A stretch of DNA of 64,000 bases from Halosimplex rubrum (GCF_013415885.1 NZ_CP058910.1:3472001-3536000); one strand, 5' to 3'. Shown: positions 13,301-21,155, counted from the first letter of the stretch. Notes: generated by a model from the letters alone, not told the origin. Numbers and translations: made by a program.

Positions 13301-13466
13301 CAAGGCGATCGGGTCGATCCTCTACGACCAGGTGGCGGACAGCGACGGCGACCAGGTCGTCGCGCCCGGCGCCTCCTGCCGGTCGCAACTGGACGACCGC
13401 GACGGCGAGGAATCGCCGCCTCACCCCGTCGAGCGGCTGTCCGACGCGCTCGCCACCGGCCCGTGA
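10326..13466 (+). CDS. FAD-linked 2-hydroxyacid (lactate/glycolate-type) dehydrogenase with Fe-S domain
   Basis: 1046 aa, a GlcD-GlcF type fusion. Residues about 70-290 form a FAD-binding PCMH domain (IPVLPRGGGTSLAGQ, then GNNSTGAHSLQYGKTDAYV). FAD-oxidase C-terminal sequence follows to about 580, with HAGPGCLHIRP and GSVSGEHGDGRARTQW. The Fe-S part has CHGCGGCRGG with a later MCPTYR, and the second cluster CIGCKGCAKDCPSEVDM. At the end are CCG-type motifs (YHGHCHQKA, then SGCCGMAGSFGYE). It probably oxidises D-lactate or another 2-hydroxyacid and passes electrons to the quinone pool; the exact substrate is open. It has its own promoter and no operon partner. Confidence 0.85.
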   Translation: MGTSDRPESDPAGDPRADYDYAADAVARPGLVADLDERVSGEVRFDDYSRQLYATDASIYEVTPVGVVYPESTADVASVVSYCAERSIPVLPRGGGTSLAGQTVNEAVVLDFTRHTDAVLSVDPEARRARAEPGAILGELNAELAAHDLKFAPDPAWGDKSALGGAIGNNSTGAHSLQYGKTDAYVEECEVVLADGTVTRFGEVTLDELRERADAEGDLEARIYAELARVVDEEIDAVEAAFPELKRNVSGYNLDAFVAEARAALDAEGEDGEPGTVNVARLLAGSEGTLAIVTEATVSLEPIPETKGLALLTYESLFDALEDVRPILEHDPAAVEVLDDVLLDLAEETEEFGDLVDSVLPEGTGSVLLVEFYAESDHEGRQRVADLIADRVGGDGGANVVGASTTEADPAEGAAEATDAPIRASAAREAHGEAERARFWKLRKSGLPILLSRTTDAKHGSFIEDTAVPPENLPEFVADFQAVLDDHDTYASFYAHAGPGCLHIRPLIDTKTVDGVAAMESIADAVTDLVVEYGGSVSGEHGDGRARTQWSRKLYGEDVWNLFRDIKASFDPDWLLNPGQVVGVDGAAVEAGEAPDRARTVDMTEDLRFDPDYTFDAGFEPDLNWDNDNGMAGMVELCHGCGGCRGGQDTTGGVMCPTYRAADEEVTATRGRANMLRQAMSGDLPEDPTDDEFVSEVMDLCIGCKGCAKDCPSEVDMAKLKAEVEHAHHEEHGTSLRERVFANVDRLSALGSATAPVSNWLQKLPGSGLVTERVLGIARERTLPTFERESFVDWFAGRDAGVPESEAERTALVFPDTYTNYSHPEAGKAAVRVLEAAGVHVDVPDDVAASGRAAHSKGFLDTARERAERNVDELAPRVADGWDLVVVEPSDAVMFQHDYLDLLSGAAAETVAANAYGVCEYLDRFRLDGDIDFDAPAESLTYHGHCHQKATKKDHHAVGVLRRAGYEVDALDSGCCGMAGSFGYEAEHYSMSKAIGSILYDQVADSDGDQVVAPGASCRSQLDDRDGEESPPHPVERLSDALATGP

Positions 13467-13501
13467 CGCGTGATACCGCCCCTCGTACCCGTCCGCCAGA
13501 C

Positions 13502-13508
13502 TTTAATA
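13502..13508 (+). promoter_or_regulatory. TATA-like box of the cold-shock gene pair
   Basis: TTTAATA lies 26-32 bp before the first cold-shock ATG at 13534. It is the only promoter-like element visible for the pair. Confidence 0.5.
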
Positions 13509-13533
13509 GGGTCATCGCCTGTGGCTAGGTGCA

Positions 13534-13728
13534 ATGGCGACCGGTACGGTTGACTTCTTCAACGACACTGGCGGTTACGGTTTCATCGACACTGACGACG
13601 CCGACGAGGACGTGTTCTTCCACATGGAGGACATCGGCGGTCCCGACCTGGAGGAAGGTCAGGAAGTCGAGTTCGACATCGTTCAGGCAGACAAAGGCCC
13701 GCGCGCCGAGAACCTGGAGCGACTCTAA
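13534..13728 (+). CDS. Cold-shock domain protein (first of a tandem pair)
   Basis: 64-aa cold-shock domain, a five-stranded OB fold that binds single-stranded RNA/DNA. RNP1-like GGYGFIDT and RNP2-like DVFFHMED are visible, with the start MATGTVDFFNDT. The length is that of a stand-alone CspA-type protein but with an acidic halophilic composition. The stop is followed after 2 bp by a near-identical second copy, so both come from one transcript. Likely an RNA chaperone. Confidence 0.95.
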   Translation: MATGTVDFFNDTGGYGFIDTDDADEDVFFHMEDIGGPDLEEGQEVEFDIVQADKGPRAENLERL

Positions 13729-13730
13729 CC

Positions 13731-13925
13731 ATGGCGAAAGGTAAGGTCGACTTCTTCAACGACACCGGCGGCTACGGCTTCATCGACACCGACGACGCGG
13801 ACGAAGACGTCTTCTTCCACATGGAAGACATCGGCGGTCCGGATCTGGAAGAGGGGCAGGAAGTCGAGTTCGACATCGAGCAGGCCGACAAAGGCCCGCG
13901 CGCGACGAACCTCGAGCGCCTGTAA
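13731..13925 (+). CDS. Cold-shock domain protein (second of a tandem pair)
   Basis: 64 aa, differing from the upstream copy at only a handful of residues (AKGK for ATGT at the start, IEQ for IVQ and RATN for RAEN near the end). RNP1 GGYGFIDT and RNP2 DVFFHMED are unchanged. DNA identity is also high, but many third positions differ, so the duplication is not brand new and the proteins are under selection. It has no promoter of its own, being 2 bp behind the first stop, and must rely on readthrough transcription and reinitiation. Confidence 0.95.
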   Translation: MAKGKVDFFNDTGGYGFIDTDDADEDVFFHMEDIGGPDLEEGQEVEFDIEQADKGPRATNLERL

Positions 13926-14130
13926 CCGCGGATTCTGCCGCATTCGCGGCACGTCCGTCTCATCGGCGAGCGACTGCGCCGCTGGCGACGGGCGCGCGTC
14001 GGCGAACCCGCTGTCGGCCCGGCGCGCACCGCTCACCGTCCGAATATCTTCGGCGAGCGGCCGCGCTCGACCCGGTTCCCTCGGGCCGATACCGTGGGAC
14101 ACAAGAGCCAGCGCGTCGGAGTCCCGAGCA

Positions 14131-14544
14131 ATGAGCGACGCAGACGCGGTCGACACCGACCTCTACCAGCGCGCCCAGGCACTCCTCGAACCCGGCGAGA
14201 TCGAGCTCGTCGGCGTCATCGTCCACACCGATCTGTCGGGCGACCAGGAGCCGACGCTCCACGAGGCCACCCTGGAGATCGGCAACCACATCGCCGAGTC
14301 CGCCGGCATCGAGCCGACCGACACATACGTCTACTCCGGCAACGACGACGGCGAGTTCGGCGTCAACCAGCACCAGGGGCTGACGCTGGACGGCGACGAG
14401 TTCATCTGGGAGTGCCAGCAACTGCTCCGCGAGGGCACCTTCGACGTGGTGTTCTACTACGAGGCCGACATCGACCAAGAGGGGCTGGTCGAGGCGCTCC
14501 GCGAGGCGGGCTACGACGCCGTCGGGGTCGAGCCGGACTCCTGA
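14131..14544 (+). CDS. Conserved haloarchaeal protein (DUF5778-like)
   Basis: 137-aa acidic soluble protein beginning MSDADAVDTDLYQRAQ, without signal peptide or membrane segment. It resembles the small haloarchaeal family DUF5778 from memory; no catalytic motif is visible. It has alternating beta/alpha character in the centre (TYVYSGNDDGEF, FDVVFYYEADID). It faces rqcH convergently. Function unknown. Confidence 0.8.
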   Translation: MSDADAVDTDLYQRAQALLEPGEIELVGVIVHTDLSGDQEPTLHEATLEIGNHIAESAGIEPTDTYVYSGNDDGEFGVNQHQGLTLDGDEFIWECQQLLREGTFDVVFYYEADIDQEGLVEALREAGYDAVGVEPDS

Positions 14545-14581
14545 CCGGCGGATCCGGGCTCGGACGCGGGGGCCGCGACGG

Positions 14582-16774
14582 TCAGTCGTCGACCATCCGG
14601 CTGCCGCCCGGCGGGAGGAACTCCTGGATGCGGTCGGCGCTGGCGACCTTCCGGACGAACGAGTCGTCGACGAAGCGGCCCTTGAACTCCCGGTAGAGCC
14701 GCATCGCGATGTCGTTCTGGGCGAACTGTCCCGGCTCGACCTCGATTGTCGTCTCGGTCTTCGGCTCGATGGCCGCCGGCGGCCCGCCGATCACTCGCGT
14801 CTCGGGTTCGCAGGTGATCCCGACGGCGACGCCAACCTCCGTGGACTCGTAGTAGGTGCGGTCGCCGCGGATGGCGAACCCGCCCTTCTCCAGGAACTCG
14901 CCGCTCTCTGGCGTCTTCGACACCTGGTCGGAGCCGACCTCGTACACGTCGCCGGCGAACTTGCCGTCCTTCCAGATCGACGAGTACGAGACCGCGAACT
15001 GCGCGGCCTCGCGCTTGCTCGACTCGGGGATCTCTGCGTCGCCGTCGTACGACTCGCTCGGGCCGGTCGCCTTGAGGATCGTCGCCGGACCGCCGTGGGC
15101 CTGCGCGTGGAAAAAGCGGTCGCCGCGGTCGAGGTACTTCTTGACGAGGTCCTCGTTGTCGTCGGCGTCGCGGCCGCCGATGACGAGGAAGCCGTCGCTG
15201 GTGTGGAACCAGCGGTAGTCCTCGAACCAGTGCTCGGACTGGCGGACCGGGATCGACGGCTCTGCGAGCCAGTCCACGTCCTCGTCGTCGCCGTCCGATT
15301 CGCTATCGCTGCCGCCGCCTCCGCTCCCGCCCGCGTCACCGGCGTCGGCGGCCTCCCACTCTTCTTTCCGTTGCTCGACCGCTTCCAGCTCCGCCCGGGT
15401 CTGCGCGATCGCCTCCTCGGCGCCCTCCTTCTTGCCCTCGATGCGCTTGGCCTCCCGGTAGAGCCGGTCGGCGTTCTTCTCGACGCCCTCGCCCGCGTCG
15501 AGCGTGACCCGCTCGCCGTCGATCTCGATGGTCACGGTCCCCTCGCTGCCGTCGAGCGAGACGACCGCCTCCGCGGCGGGGATGCCCTGGTCGGCTCCCT
15601 CCGCGAAGCGTTCCTCGATGTCGTCCCACGAGCGGTCCTCGGCGCGCGCACCCTGGATCGTCGAGACGATGTCGTCGACCAGATCGTAGTTGGCGTACAG
15701 CGCCTCGGCGTTCGCCCGCTCGCGCTCGGCCTGGACCTCGAAGTCCTCGATGGCTCCCTGTTGCTGTTCGATGATCCGCTCGTGTTTGGCGATCTCCGAC
15801 TCGAAGTCCGGGCGCCCGCGGTCGCCGCCCGTGCCGTCGGCCCCGCTGTCGTCGTCTTCGTCGCTGGCGAACGTGAAGTAGTCGTCCAGCGCCTCGTTGA
15901 ACGAGTCGAACGGCTCGCCGTACCGCTCGTCGTATTCGGCCAGCGGGATGGGCGTCACGTCGACGCGCTGGCCCTCGATCTCCCCGTCGTCGTCGGTCGG
16001 GTCCTCGGCGCCGGGGTCGTCGAGCTCGTAGTACACCCGCGGGTCGAGGTCGCTGTCGGCCAGCCGGTCGTCCAGCCGCCGAACGGCGTCGTACAGCGCC
16101 TGCAACTGGTCGTCGGTCGCCTCCTCGATCGGGACGTTGTAGTCGACGCCCGCCAGCGTACACAGCTCCTCGCCGTAGAGCCCGCCGAAGTTGAGCTGCG
16201 TGGCCAGCGTCCTGACGAGGTCCGAGTCGGAGTCGCGCATCCGCGCCTCGAAGGCGTCGGAGTCGACGCCCAGCGGGTTGAACCGCGCGCTCGGGAACTC
16301 GTACTGGGCGCCCGGCGCGACCGTTCGCGACTTCAGCCGAACGGTCTCCAGACAGTCGATCACCTCGCCGGTCCCGTCGAGGATCGCGACGTTGCCGTCG
16401 CCGAACAGCTCCGCGACGATCGTCGTCGTCTCGTCGTCGCGCTCGAAGGTGAGTTCGAGGATCCGGTCGAACCCGTACTGGGACACGTCGAGTAGCTCGG
16501 CGCCCTGCATGCGATTGCGGAGCATCATCGCGAAGTTGGGCGGCCGCTCGGGCGCCTCCGGCACGTGGTCCGGGTCGGTCACGTTGACCCGCTTGTCCTC
16601 GCCGACCTCGACGAGCAGCTCCGTCCGCCCCAGGTCGTAGTGGCGCATCCGGAACCGCAGCAGGTCGCGGTCGGGGTAGAGGTAGACCTTCCCGACGCCC
16701 GCGCCCTCGTAGACCGATAGCTCGCCGGCGAGCGCCGCGAGGTCGACGCTCGTCAGTTCCCGCTTTCTGTCCAT
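14582..16774 (-). CDS. rqcH: Ribosome rescue / quality-control protein RqcH (NFACT family)
   Basis: 730 aa, archaeal member of the NEMF/Rqc2/RqcH family, which binds stalled large ribosomal subunits carrying peptidyl-tRNA. The N-terminal NFACT-N fold spans about residues 1-290 (RFRMRHYDLGRTELLVEVG, then NLGG-type text QLNFGGLYGEELC near 210). A coiled-coil region lies at about 330-500, and the C-terminal NFACT-R domain has WFHTSDGFLVIGGRDADDNE (about 560-580) and EKGGFAIRGDRTYY (about 665). A serine/glycine/aspartate linker (about 490-510) separates coil and NFACT-R. The ATG at 16774 is preferred over an in-frame upstream start that lacks family sequence. Confidence 0.95.
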   Translation of the reverse strand: MDRKRELTSVDLAALAGELSVYEGAGVGKVYLYPDRDLLRFRMRHYDLGRTELLVEVGEDKRVNVTDPDHVPEAPERPPNFAMMLRNRMQGAELLDVSQYGFDRILELTFERDDETTTIVAELFGDGNVAILDGTGEVIDCLETVRLKSRTVAPGAQYEFPSARFNPLGVDSDAFEARMRDSDSDLVRTLATQLNFGGLYGEELCTLAGVDYNVPIEEATDDQLQALYDAVRRLDDRLADSDLDPRVYYELDDPGAEDPTDDDGEIEGQRVDVTPIPLAEYDERYGEPFDSFNEALDDYFTFASDEDDDSGADGTGGDRGRPDFESEIAKHERIIEQQQGAIEDFEVQAERERANAEALYANYDLVDDIVSTIQGARAEDRSWDDIEERFAEGADQGIPAAEAVVSLDGSEGTVTIEIDGERVTLDAGEGVEKNADRLYREAKRIEGKKEGAEEAIAQTRAELEAVEQRKEEWEAADAGDAGGSGGGGSDSESDGDDEDVDWLAEPSIPVRQSEHWFEDYRWFHTSDGFLVIGGRDADDNEDLVKKYLDRGDRFFHAQAHGGPATILKATGPSESYDGDAEIPESSKREAAQFAVSYSSIWKDGKFAGDVYEVGSDQVSKTPESGEFLEKGGFAIRGDRTYYESTEVGVAVGITCEPETRVIGGPPAAIEPKTETTIEVEPGQFAQNDIAMRLYREFKGRFVDDSFVRKVASADRIQEFLPPGGSRMVDD

Positions 16775-16846
16775 ACAGGTGGGTCCGCCTTCGGGAGCAA
16801 AGGCCTGTCGCACCGCCCTCTTCGCGGACGGGGTCCCGCGCCGCCC

Positions 16847-17536
16847 CTACAGCCGAGCGGCACACTCCAGCAGCGCCCGCCGGCCGTCCCGAACGATCGG
16901 CGTTCCGTGGCCCATCGCGGCGACCTCGAACGGCGGGACGCGCTCGCTCAGGTCCCGGATGCTCTCGGTCAGCGCACGCATATCGTACGAATCGAGCCAG
17001 AACGGCGGCGTGAGCCGGCCGTCGTCCTCCCAGGTGAGGTCGCCGAGAAAGGCCGCCCCGGAGTCGTGGACGAAGACGGTGTGGCCGGGGTTGTGGCCCG
17101 GGGTGTGGTAGGCGGTGAACCGCCCGATCTCGTCGCCGTCCGCGACGCCGCGGATGTCCATGTGATCGGGCAGCGGATAGATCCGTCGGGCGATCCGGTG
17201 GAACAGTCCCTTGTGGTGGAGGATCTTCGGGTCGCTCTCGCCGCTCCCGAGCGCGAGGTCGTCGGCGCCGATGTACACCGCCCCGTCGAACGCGCCGTCG
17301 AGCGCCCGGAGCCCGCCGGTGTGGTCGATGTCGTAGTGGGTGAGGAAGACCCGGTCGATATCGCTCACCTCGTAGCCGATATCGCTCAGCTCCGACCCGA
17401 GCGACGGTCGGTTCCACGGGAGGCCGGGGTCGATCAGGGTGACGGTGCCGTCGTCGACCAGGTAGCCGTTGGTCGCGAACGGCGGCACCAGCCCGATATC
17501 GAGCAACCAGACCCCCTCGGCGAGTCGCTTCGGCAT
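16847..17536 (-). CDS. Metallo-beta-lactamase-fold hydrolase
   Basis: About 229 aa. The zinc motif is the variant THYDIDHTGG (HxxxDH), with HTPGHNPGHTVF, LGDLTWEDDG and MGHGTP supplying further ligands, so the active site looks complete. It is unrelated at sequence level to the hydrolase at 7.8-8.3 kb beyond the fold. The start is the ATG at 17536; a GTG two codons upstream (17542) is possible. Substrate unknown. It lies 72 bp beyond the rqcH start on the same strand, so the two could share a transcript. Confidence 0.8.
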   Translation of the reverse strand: MPKRLAEGVWLLDIGLVPPFATNGYLVDDGTVTLIDPGLPWNRPSLGSELSDIGYEVSDIDRVFLTHYDIDHTGGLRALDGAFDGAVYIGADDLALGSGESDPKILHHKGLFHRIARRIYPLPDHMDIRGVADGDEIGRFTAYHTPGHNPGHTVFVHDSGAAFLGDLTWEDDGRLTPPFWLDSYDMRALTESIRDLSERVPPFEVAAMGHGTPIVRDGRRALLECAARL

Positions 17537-17667
17537 GTACACTCGTCGTTAGCGAGCGAGCGGCAAAACAGTGCTGGCCGCGACCGAGACCGGTTCGCGG
17601 ACGCGGAAGGTCAAATCCCGGTTTGGGTCTGCACAAGACATTCATATCGCGTCCGCGACTACCCGGT

Positions 17668-18564
17668 ATGAGACACCGGACCGCCCTCGCTCTCGCGCTC
17701 GTCGCCCTCCTCGCGGGCCTGAGCGGCTGTTCGGCCGAGGGTTCGCTGTCGCTGACCCCCGTCGACGACCGCGCGCTCGCCGAGGAGGCGAGCCACGCCC
17801 TGCCTACGGACGCGCCGCCGGACGAGGACGAGCGCGTGGTGCGGCGAGCGGTCGAGAACGGCACCGCCACGGCGGTCGGCGCGGACCCGCCGGTCGACGA
17901 GTCGCTCCCCTTCCGCCACGACGGGCGGTTCTACGCGGTCGACTACGCCGAGAACGGGACCGAACCGGGCTACGATGTCGGGATCCGCATCGACTTCAAC
18001 GCCTCCTCGGTCGACGGTGCGGTCGTCGACTACGAGGAACTGCCGGCCGTCGACAGGGACACCCTGGAGTTCGTGCTCACCCAGCGGCCGCCCGACGAGG
18101 ACGCGCTCGAACCGGGCTACGACTTCGGCGTCGGCGCCGTCTACACCGAGAGCGACGCCGAATCGTCGGTGCTGGTCCCGACGCAGGAGTACGACGCGGT
18201 CAGGTACGAAGGCGAGGTCTATCCCGTCGACGTGGAGGCCGAACGGACGGAGCTGACCGTCTACCGCTACGAGGCCGAACTGGTCGCCGAGAGCCACGAG
18301 GACTACGCCGACTCGCTCCGCGAGCGCTACGAGTTCGAACTCTCCGGGCTCTCCCAGGGGGAGCGTGACCTCGTGAACGGCTCTCTCAACGACACCTACT
18401 GGGTGGAGGACAGCGACAACGAAGCGTTCGACGCGCTGGTCGACCGCTTCCGCGCGCAGGAGCCCGTCGAGGAGACCGACTACGGCGGGTCCTACGTCGT
18501 CCGCTACGACGGCGAGCGCTACTGGGCCGAAATCGACTACGGGAGTTACGTCGACGAGGCGTAG
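17668..18564 (+). CDS. Haloarchaeal lipoprotein of unknown function
   Basis: 298 aa. The N-terminus MRHRTALALALVALLAGLSGC is a signal peptide with lipobox LSGC, so the mature protein should be lipid-anchored on the outer face of the membrane. The rest is acidic with repeated short units of the type V/A-x-Y-x-G/E-E-x-Y/F-Y-x-V-D (FYAVDYAENG, VRYEGEVYPVDV, VRYDGERYWAEIDYG), suggesting repeating beta-rich modules. TTCATATCG, 20-27 bp before the ATG, supports this start. No enzyme motif was seen. Confidence 0.75.
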   Translation: MRHRTALALALVALLAGLSGCSAEGSLSLTPVDDRALAEEASHALPTDAPPDEDERVVRRAVENGTATAVGADPPVDESLPFRHDGRFYAVDYAENGTEPGYDVGIRIDFNASSVDGAVVDYEELPAVDRDTLEFVLTQRPPDEDALEPGYDFGVGAVYTESDAESSVLVPTQEYDAVRYEGEVYPVDVEAERTELTVYRYEAELVAESHEDYADSLRERYEFELSGLSQGERDLVNGSLNDTYWVEDSDNEAFDALVDRFRAQEPVEETDYGGSYVVRYDGERYWAEIDYGSYVDEA

Positions 18565-18598
18565 CCGACCCGCGACCGATAGCCCCGCGCCCCTATCG

Positions 18599-18616
18599 CC
18601 GCTTGCTCACGTACGG
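18599..18616. repeat. Displaced copy of the elp3 3' end (18-bp direct repeat, left copy)
   Basis: CCGCTTGCTCACGTACGG here is identical to 18736-18753, which encodes the last residues of Elp3. The two copies bracket the hairpin/oligo-A block between the convergent lipoprotein and elp3 genes. Confidence 0.7.
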
Positions 18617-18677
18617 ACCAGGTCCCACCTTTTTTCCTCGGGGTCGCTTCGCGACCCGCTCGGCAAAAACGTGGGCG

Positions 18678-18711
18678 AAAAAACCGAGCGCTCACTCCGT
18701 TCACGCTCGGT
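18678..18711 (-). terminator. Hairpin plus T-run terminator of elp3
   Basis: On the minus strand ACCGAGCG (18711-18704) pairs with CGCTCGGT (18690-18683) and is followed directly by six T residues (18683-18678). It lies 19 bp beyond the elp3 stop. A second hairpin, GGGTCGC-TTC-GCGACCC at 18641-18657, and a plus-strand T6 at 18630-18635 may serve the facing lipoprotein gene. Confidence 0.6.
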
Positions 18712-18729
18712 TCGACAACCCGGACGCAC

Positions 18730-20412
18730 TCACAACCGCTTGCTCACGTACGGGCCGTCCTGTCGATAGCCGAGTTTCTCGCGGTAGTACTGCCGGACAC
18801 CGATGCCCGAGAGGACGGCCAGCTTGCCGTAGCCCGCGTCGGCGGCCAGCCGCTCGGCCTCGGCCAGCAGGCGCTTGCCGTAGCCGCGGTGCTGGTGGCT
18901 CCCCTCGTCCTCGCCCGCTGACTGTCCCACACCGACTTCGCTCCCGTAGACGTGGAGTTCGCGGACCACGGCGGCCCCCTGCAACTCGCGCCGGACGGGG
19001 TCGTTCGGGAACCGCAAGCGGCAGAATCCGACGAGGACCCCCTTCTCGCGGTCTTCGAAGCTGATGAAGTGCTCTTTCCCGCCAGCGACCTCGTAGGTGT
19101 CGGTGGCGAGCGTGACCTCCTCGGGTTCCTCGTCGTGGTGGCCGACCTCCCGACAGCGGATGCAGTCGCAGGACCAGCCGTGGTCGTCCATGCGCTGACG
19201 AGCGAGCTGCCGGAGGTTGGACTTCCAGACGCCGCCCTCGATGAAGTCGGCGGGGATGTCCCGCTGGACGCGCTGCAGGCGCGTGTACTCGGGGATCATC
19301 GACTTGATCTCGGCGACCAGCTCCGCGGCTTCCTCGTTTTCGAGCGGCTCGAACTCGTCGCGCTGGTACCAGTCGTAGGTGACCGTCCCCTCGACGACGA
19401 GGGTGGGGTAGATCTTCAGGAAGTCCGGGCGCCAGTCGGTGTTGTCGAAGATGCGCCGGAAGTCCTCCAGGCACATCTCCTTGGACATCCCCGGCTGGCC
19501 GGGCATCATGTGGAAGCCGACTTTGAACCCCGAGTCGCGCAGCCGGCGGTTGGCGTCGATGGCGTCCTGCGTGCCGTGGCCGCGGTGCATCTCCCGGTTG
19601 ATGCGCTCGAAGGTGGTCTGCACCCCGACCTCGACCTTCGTCGCGCCCAGGTCGAGCATCCGGTCGATCTGCTCGGGGTCACACCAGTCGGGCTTGGTCT
19701 CGAACGTGGTCGCGATGTTGCGGACGTCGGCGGTCTCGTTCTCGGCGATCACGTCCTCGACGTAGCTGAACTCGCGCTCGTCGGGATCCTGCGCGAAGCT
19801 CTCGTCCTCGGCGGGCTCAGGGTTGCCTTCGGGGTCGTACTCGTTCATCGCCTCTAAGGCGCGCTTGACGAACCACTCCTGGTAGTCGTGGCTCCGGGCG
19901 GTCATCGTCCCGCCCATCAAGATCAGCTCCACTTTGTCGACGGGGTGACCGATCTGCCGGAGCTGTTCGAGCCGCAGGCGGACCTGCCCGTAGGGGTCGT
20001 AGTCGTTCTGCACGCCGCGGGCGGCCGCCGGCTCGTGGCCCGTGTAGGACTGCGCGGAGGAGAACTCCGAGTCCGGGCCGCCGGGGCAGTACAGACACTT
20101 CCCGTGGGGACAGCGCTTGGGCGAGGTCATGATCGCCACCGGCGAGACGCCCGATGCGGTGCGGACGGGCTTGCGCTGGAGTACCTCCTCCAGTTCCTCC
20201 CGGCGCTCGTCGGGGCCGAAGTCGATCAGGTCCGAATTTCGGGGGACCTTCGGCGAGGAGTACTTGCCGCAGACCTCCTTTTTCGCCGTCTCCACGTCCT
20301 CGCTCTCGATCTCGCCCGAGAGGATGCGGTCGACCAGTTCCCGGCAGGCTTTCAGGAACGCCTCGGGCTCGTCGGCGTCGAGGTCGGCCGCGTCCGGTAT
20401 CTCGGTGCTCAT
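18730..20412 (-). CDS. elp3: Archaeal Elp3: tRNA U34 carboxymethyl synthesis radical-SAM/GNAT enzyme
   Basis: 560 aa. Radical-SAM enzyme that attaches a carboxymethyl group to the C5 of wobble uridine in tRNA using acetyl-CoA. The Fe-S cysteines are in CPHGKCLYCPGG (about residue 108). The TIM-barrel core includes LILMGGTMTARSHDYQEWF. The C-terminal acetyltransferase (GNAT) part has LRFPNDP, ELHVYGSEVGVG and HQHRGYGKRLLAEAERLA (about 510-530), with YYREKLGYRQ at the end. The ATG at 20412 (MSTEIPDAADLD) matches the family. Archaea have Elp3 without the other Elongator subunits, and none is seen here. Confidence 0.95.
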   Translation of the reverse strand: MSTEIPDAADLDADEPEAFLKACRELVDRILSGEIESEDVETAKKEVCGKYSSPKVPRNSDLIDFGPDERREELEEVLQRKPVRTASGVSPVAIMTSPKRCPHGKCLYCPGGPDSEFSSAQSYTGHEPAAARGVQNDYDPYGQVRLRLEQLRQIGHPVDKVELILMGGTMTARSHDYQEWFVKRALEAMNEYDPEGNPEPAEDESFAQDPDEREFSYVEDVIAENETADVRNIATTFETKPDWCDPEQIDRMLDLGATKVEVGVQTTFERINREMHRGHGTQDAIDANRRLRDSGFKVGFHMMPGQPGMSKEMCLEDFRRIFDNTDWRPDFLKIYPTLVVEGTVTYDWYQRDEFEPLENEEAAELVAEIKSMIPEYTRLQRVQRDIPADFIEGGVWKSNLRQLARQRMDDHGWSCDCIRCREVGHHDEEPEEVTLATDTYEVAGGKEHFISFEDREKGVLVGFCRLRFPNDPVRRELQGAAVVRELHVYGSEVGVGQSAGEDEGSHQHRGYGKRLLAEAERLAADAGYGKLAVLSGIGVRQYYREKLGYRQDGPYVSKRL

Positions 20413-20537
20413 CGCGTTGTCAGCGATCCGTCCCTGCCGCGAATAAGCGTGTCGCTCGCCCTCGCGGCCGCTGCCCCCGTGCGCCCGGTATGCACACCGC
20501 CGGTACCTTCTTATCCGACGAGTCCTGCGTCCCGAAC

Positions 20538-20672
20538 ATGACCGCGACCGCCGACGCCGGCGAATCGGACGAGGGTCCGGGCAGGCCACAGTTCCGCGGC
20601 TGCGTCTTCTGTTACTCCGCCGAGTGGGCGTACTACGGCGCGAAGAAGGGGATCCGCGCGGTCCGCGACTGA
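20538..20672 (+). CDS. Micro-protein with CxxC motif (44 aa)
   Basis: Short open frame MTATADAGESDEGPG... ending AKKGIRAVRD, with FRGCVFCYSAEW in the middle. TTCTTATCC lies 22-30 bp before the ATG, the spacing of a leaderless start, and nothing else occupies the gap between elp3 and the next cupin gene. A single CxxC could bind zinc only as a dimer or with histidine help; most haloarchaeal zinc micro-proteins have two CPxCG units, so this would be an atypical member. It could also be a chance frame. Confidence 0.45.
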   Translation: MTATADAGESDEGPGRPQFRGCVFCYSAEWAYYGAKKGIRAVRD

Positions 20673-20759
20673 CCTGCGGCCGTCCCGCTCGGCCACCGTC
20701 AACAGCGACCGAACCGGTTCGGCCCAGCGGCCTTTCCCCGCCGCGCCGTGGTCTAGACG

Positions 20760-21152
20760 ATGCCAGCGACGGACTTCGACGCCGAACGGGCGTACAGCGA
20801 CGACCAGTTCTCGGCCCGGGGCGTGTTCAAGAGCGACCACCTGAAAGCGGTCTGTGGCTACTTCGAGCCCGGACAGTTCATCCCGGTCCACGCGCCCGAC
20901 AGCGACGTGGTCGTCCACGTCCGTTCGGGGACGGGCGTCGTCCGCGAGGGCGACACCGACCACGAAGTCGGCCCCGGCGACGTGGTGGTCGTCCCCGCCG
21001 GCGTCGACCGCGGCGTGAAAGCCGACGAGGGCGGCCGTCTGGAGGCGCTGCTGGTCACCGCGCCGCCGCCGACCGACGCCGAACACGATCCTGTCCGGGA
21101 GGGGTTGCGTCGGGGCGTGTTCGACCCGGAGGCGGCGAAAGCGGACGACTGA
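20760..21152 (+). CDS. Cupin-domain protein
   Basis: 130-aa single cupin barrel. Motif 1 is degenerate (GQFIPVHAPDSDVVVHVRSG) and motif 2 reads GPGDVVVVPAGVDRGVK. Only one of the usual metal-binding histidines of motif 1 is obvious, so metal binding is uncertain. The C-terminal tail is short and acidic. Convergent with a second, longer cupin gene whose stop is 3 bp away. Small-molecule or regulatory role unknown. Confidence 0.8.
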   Translation: MPATDFDAERAYSDDQFSARGVFKSDHLKAVCGYFEPGQFIPVHAPDSDVVVHVRSGTGVVREGDTDHEVGPGDVVVVPAGVDRGVKADEGGRLEALLVTAPPPTDAEHDPVREGLRRGVFDPEAAKADD

Positions 21153-21155
21153 CGC

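Noticed and set aside
10296-13424. 1042-codon minus-strand frame covering the dehydrogenase
   Set aside because: Antisense shadow typical of GC-rich genomes; the plus frame has clear FAD and Fe-S motifs.
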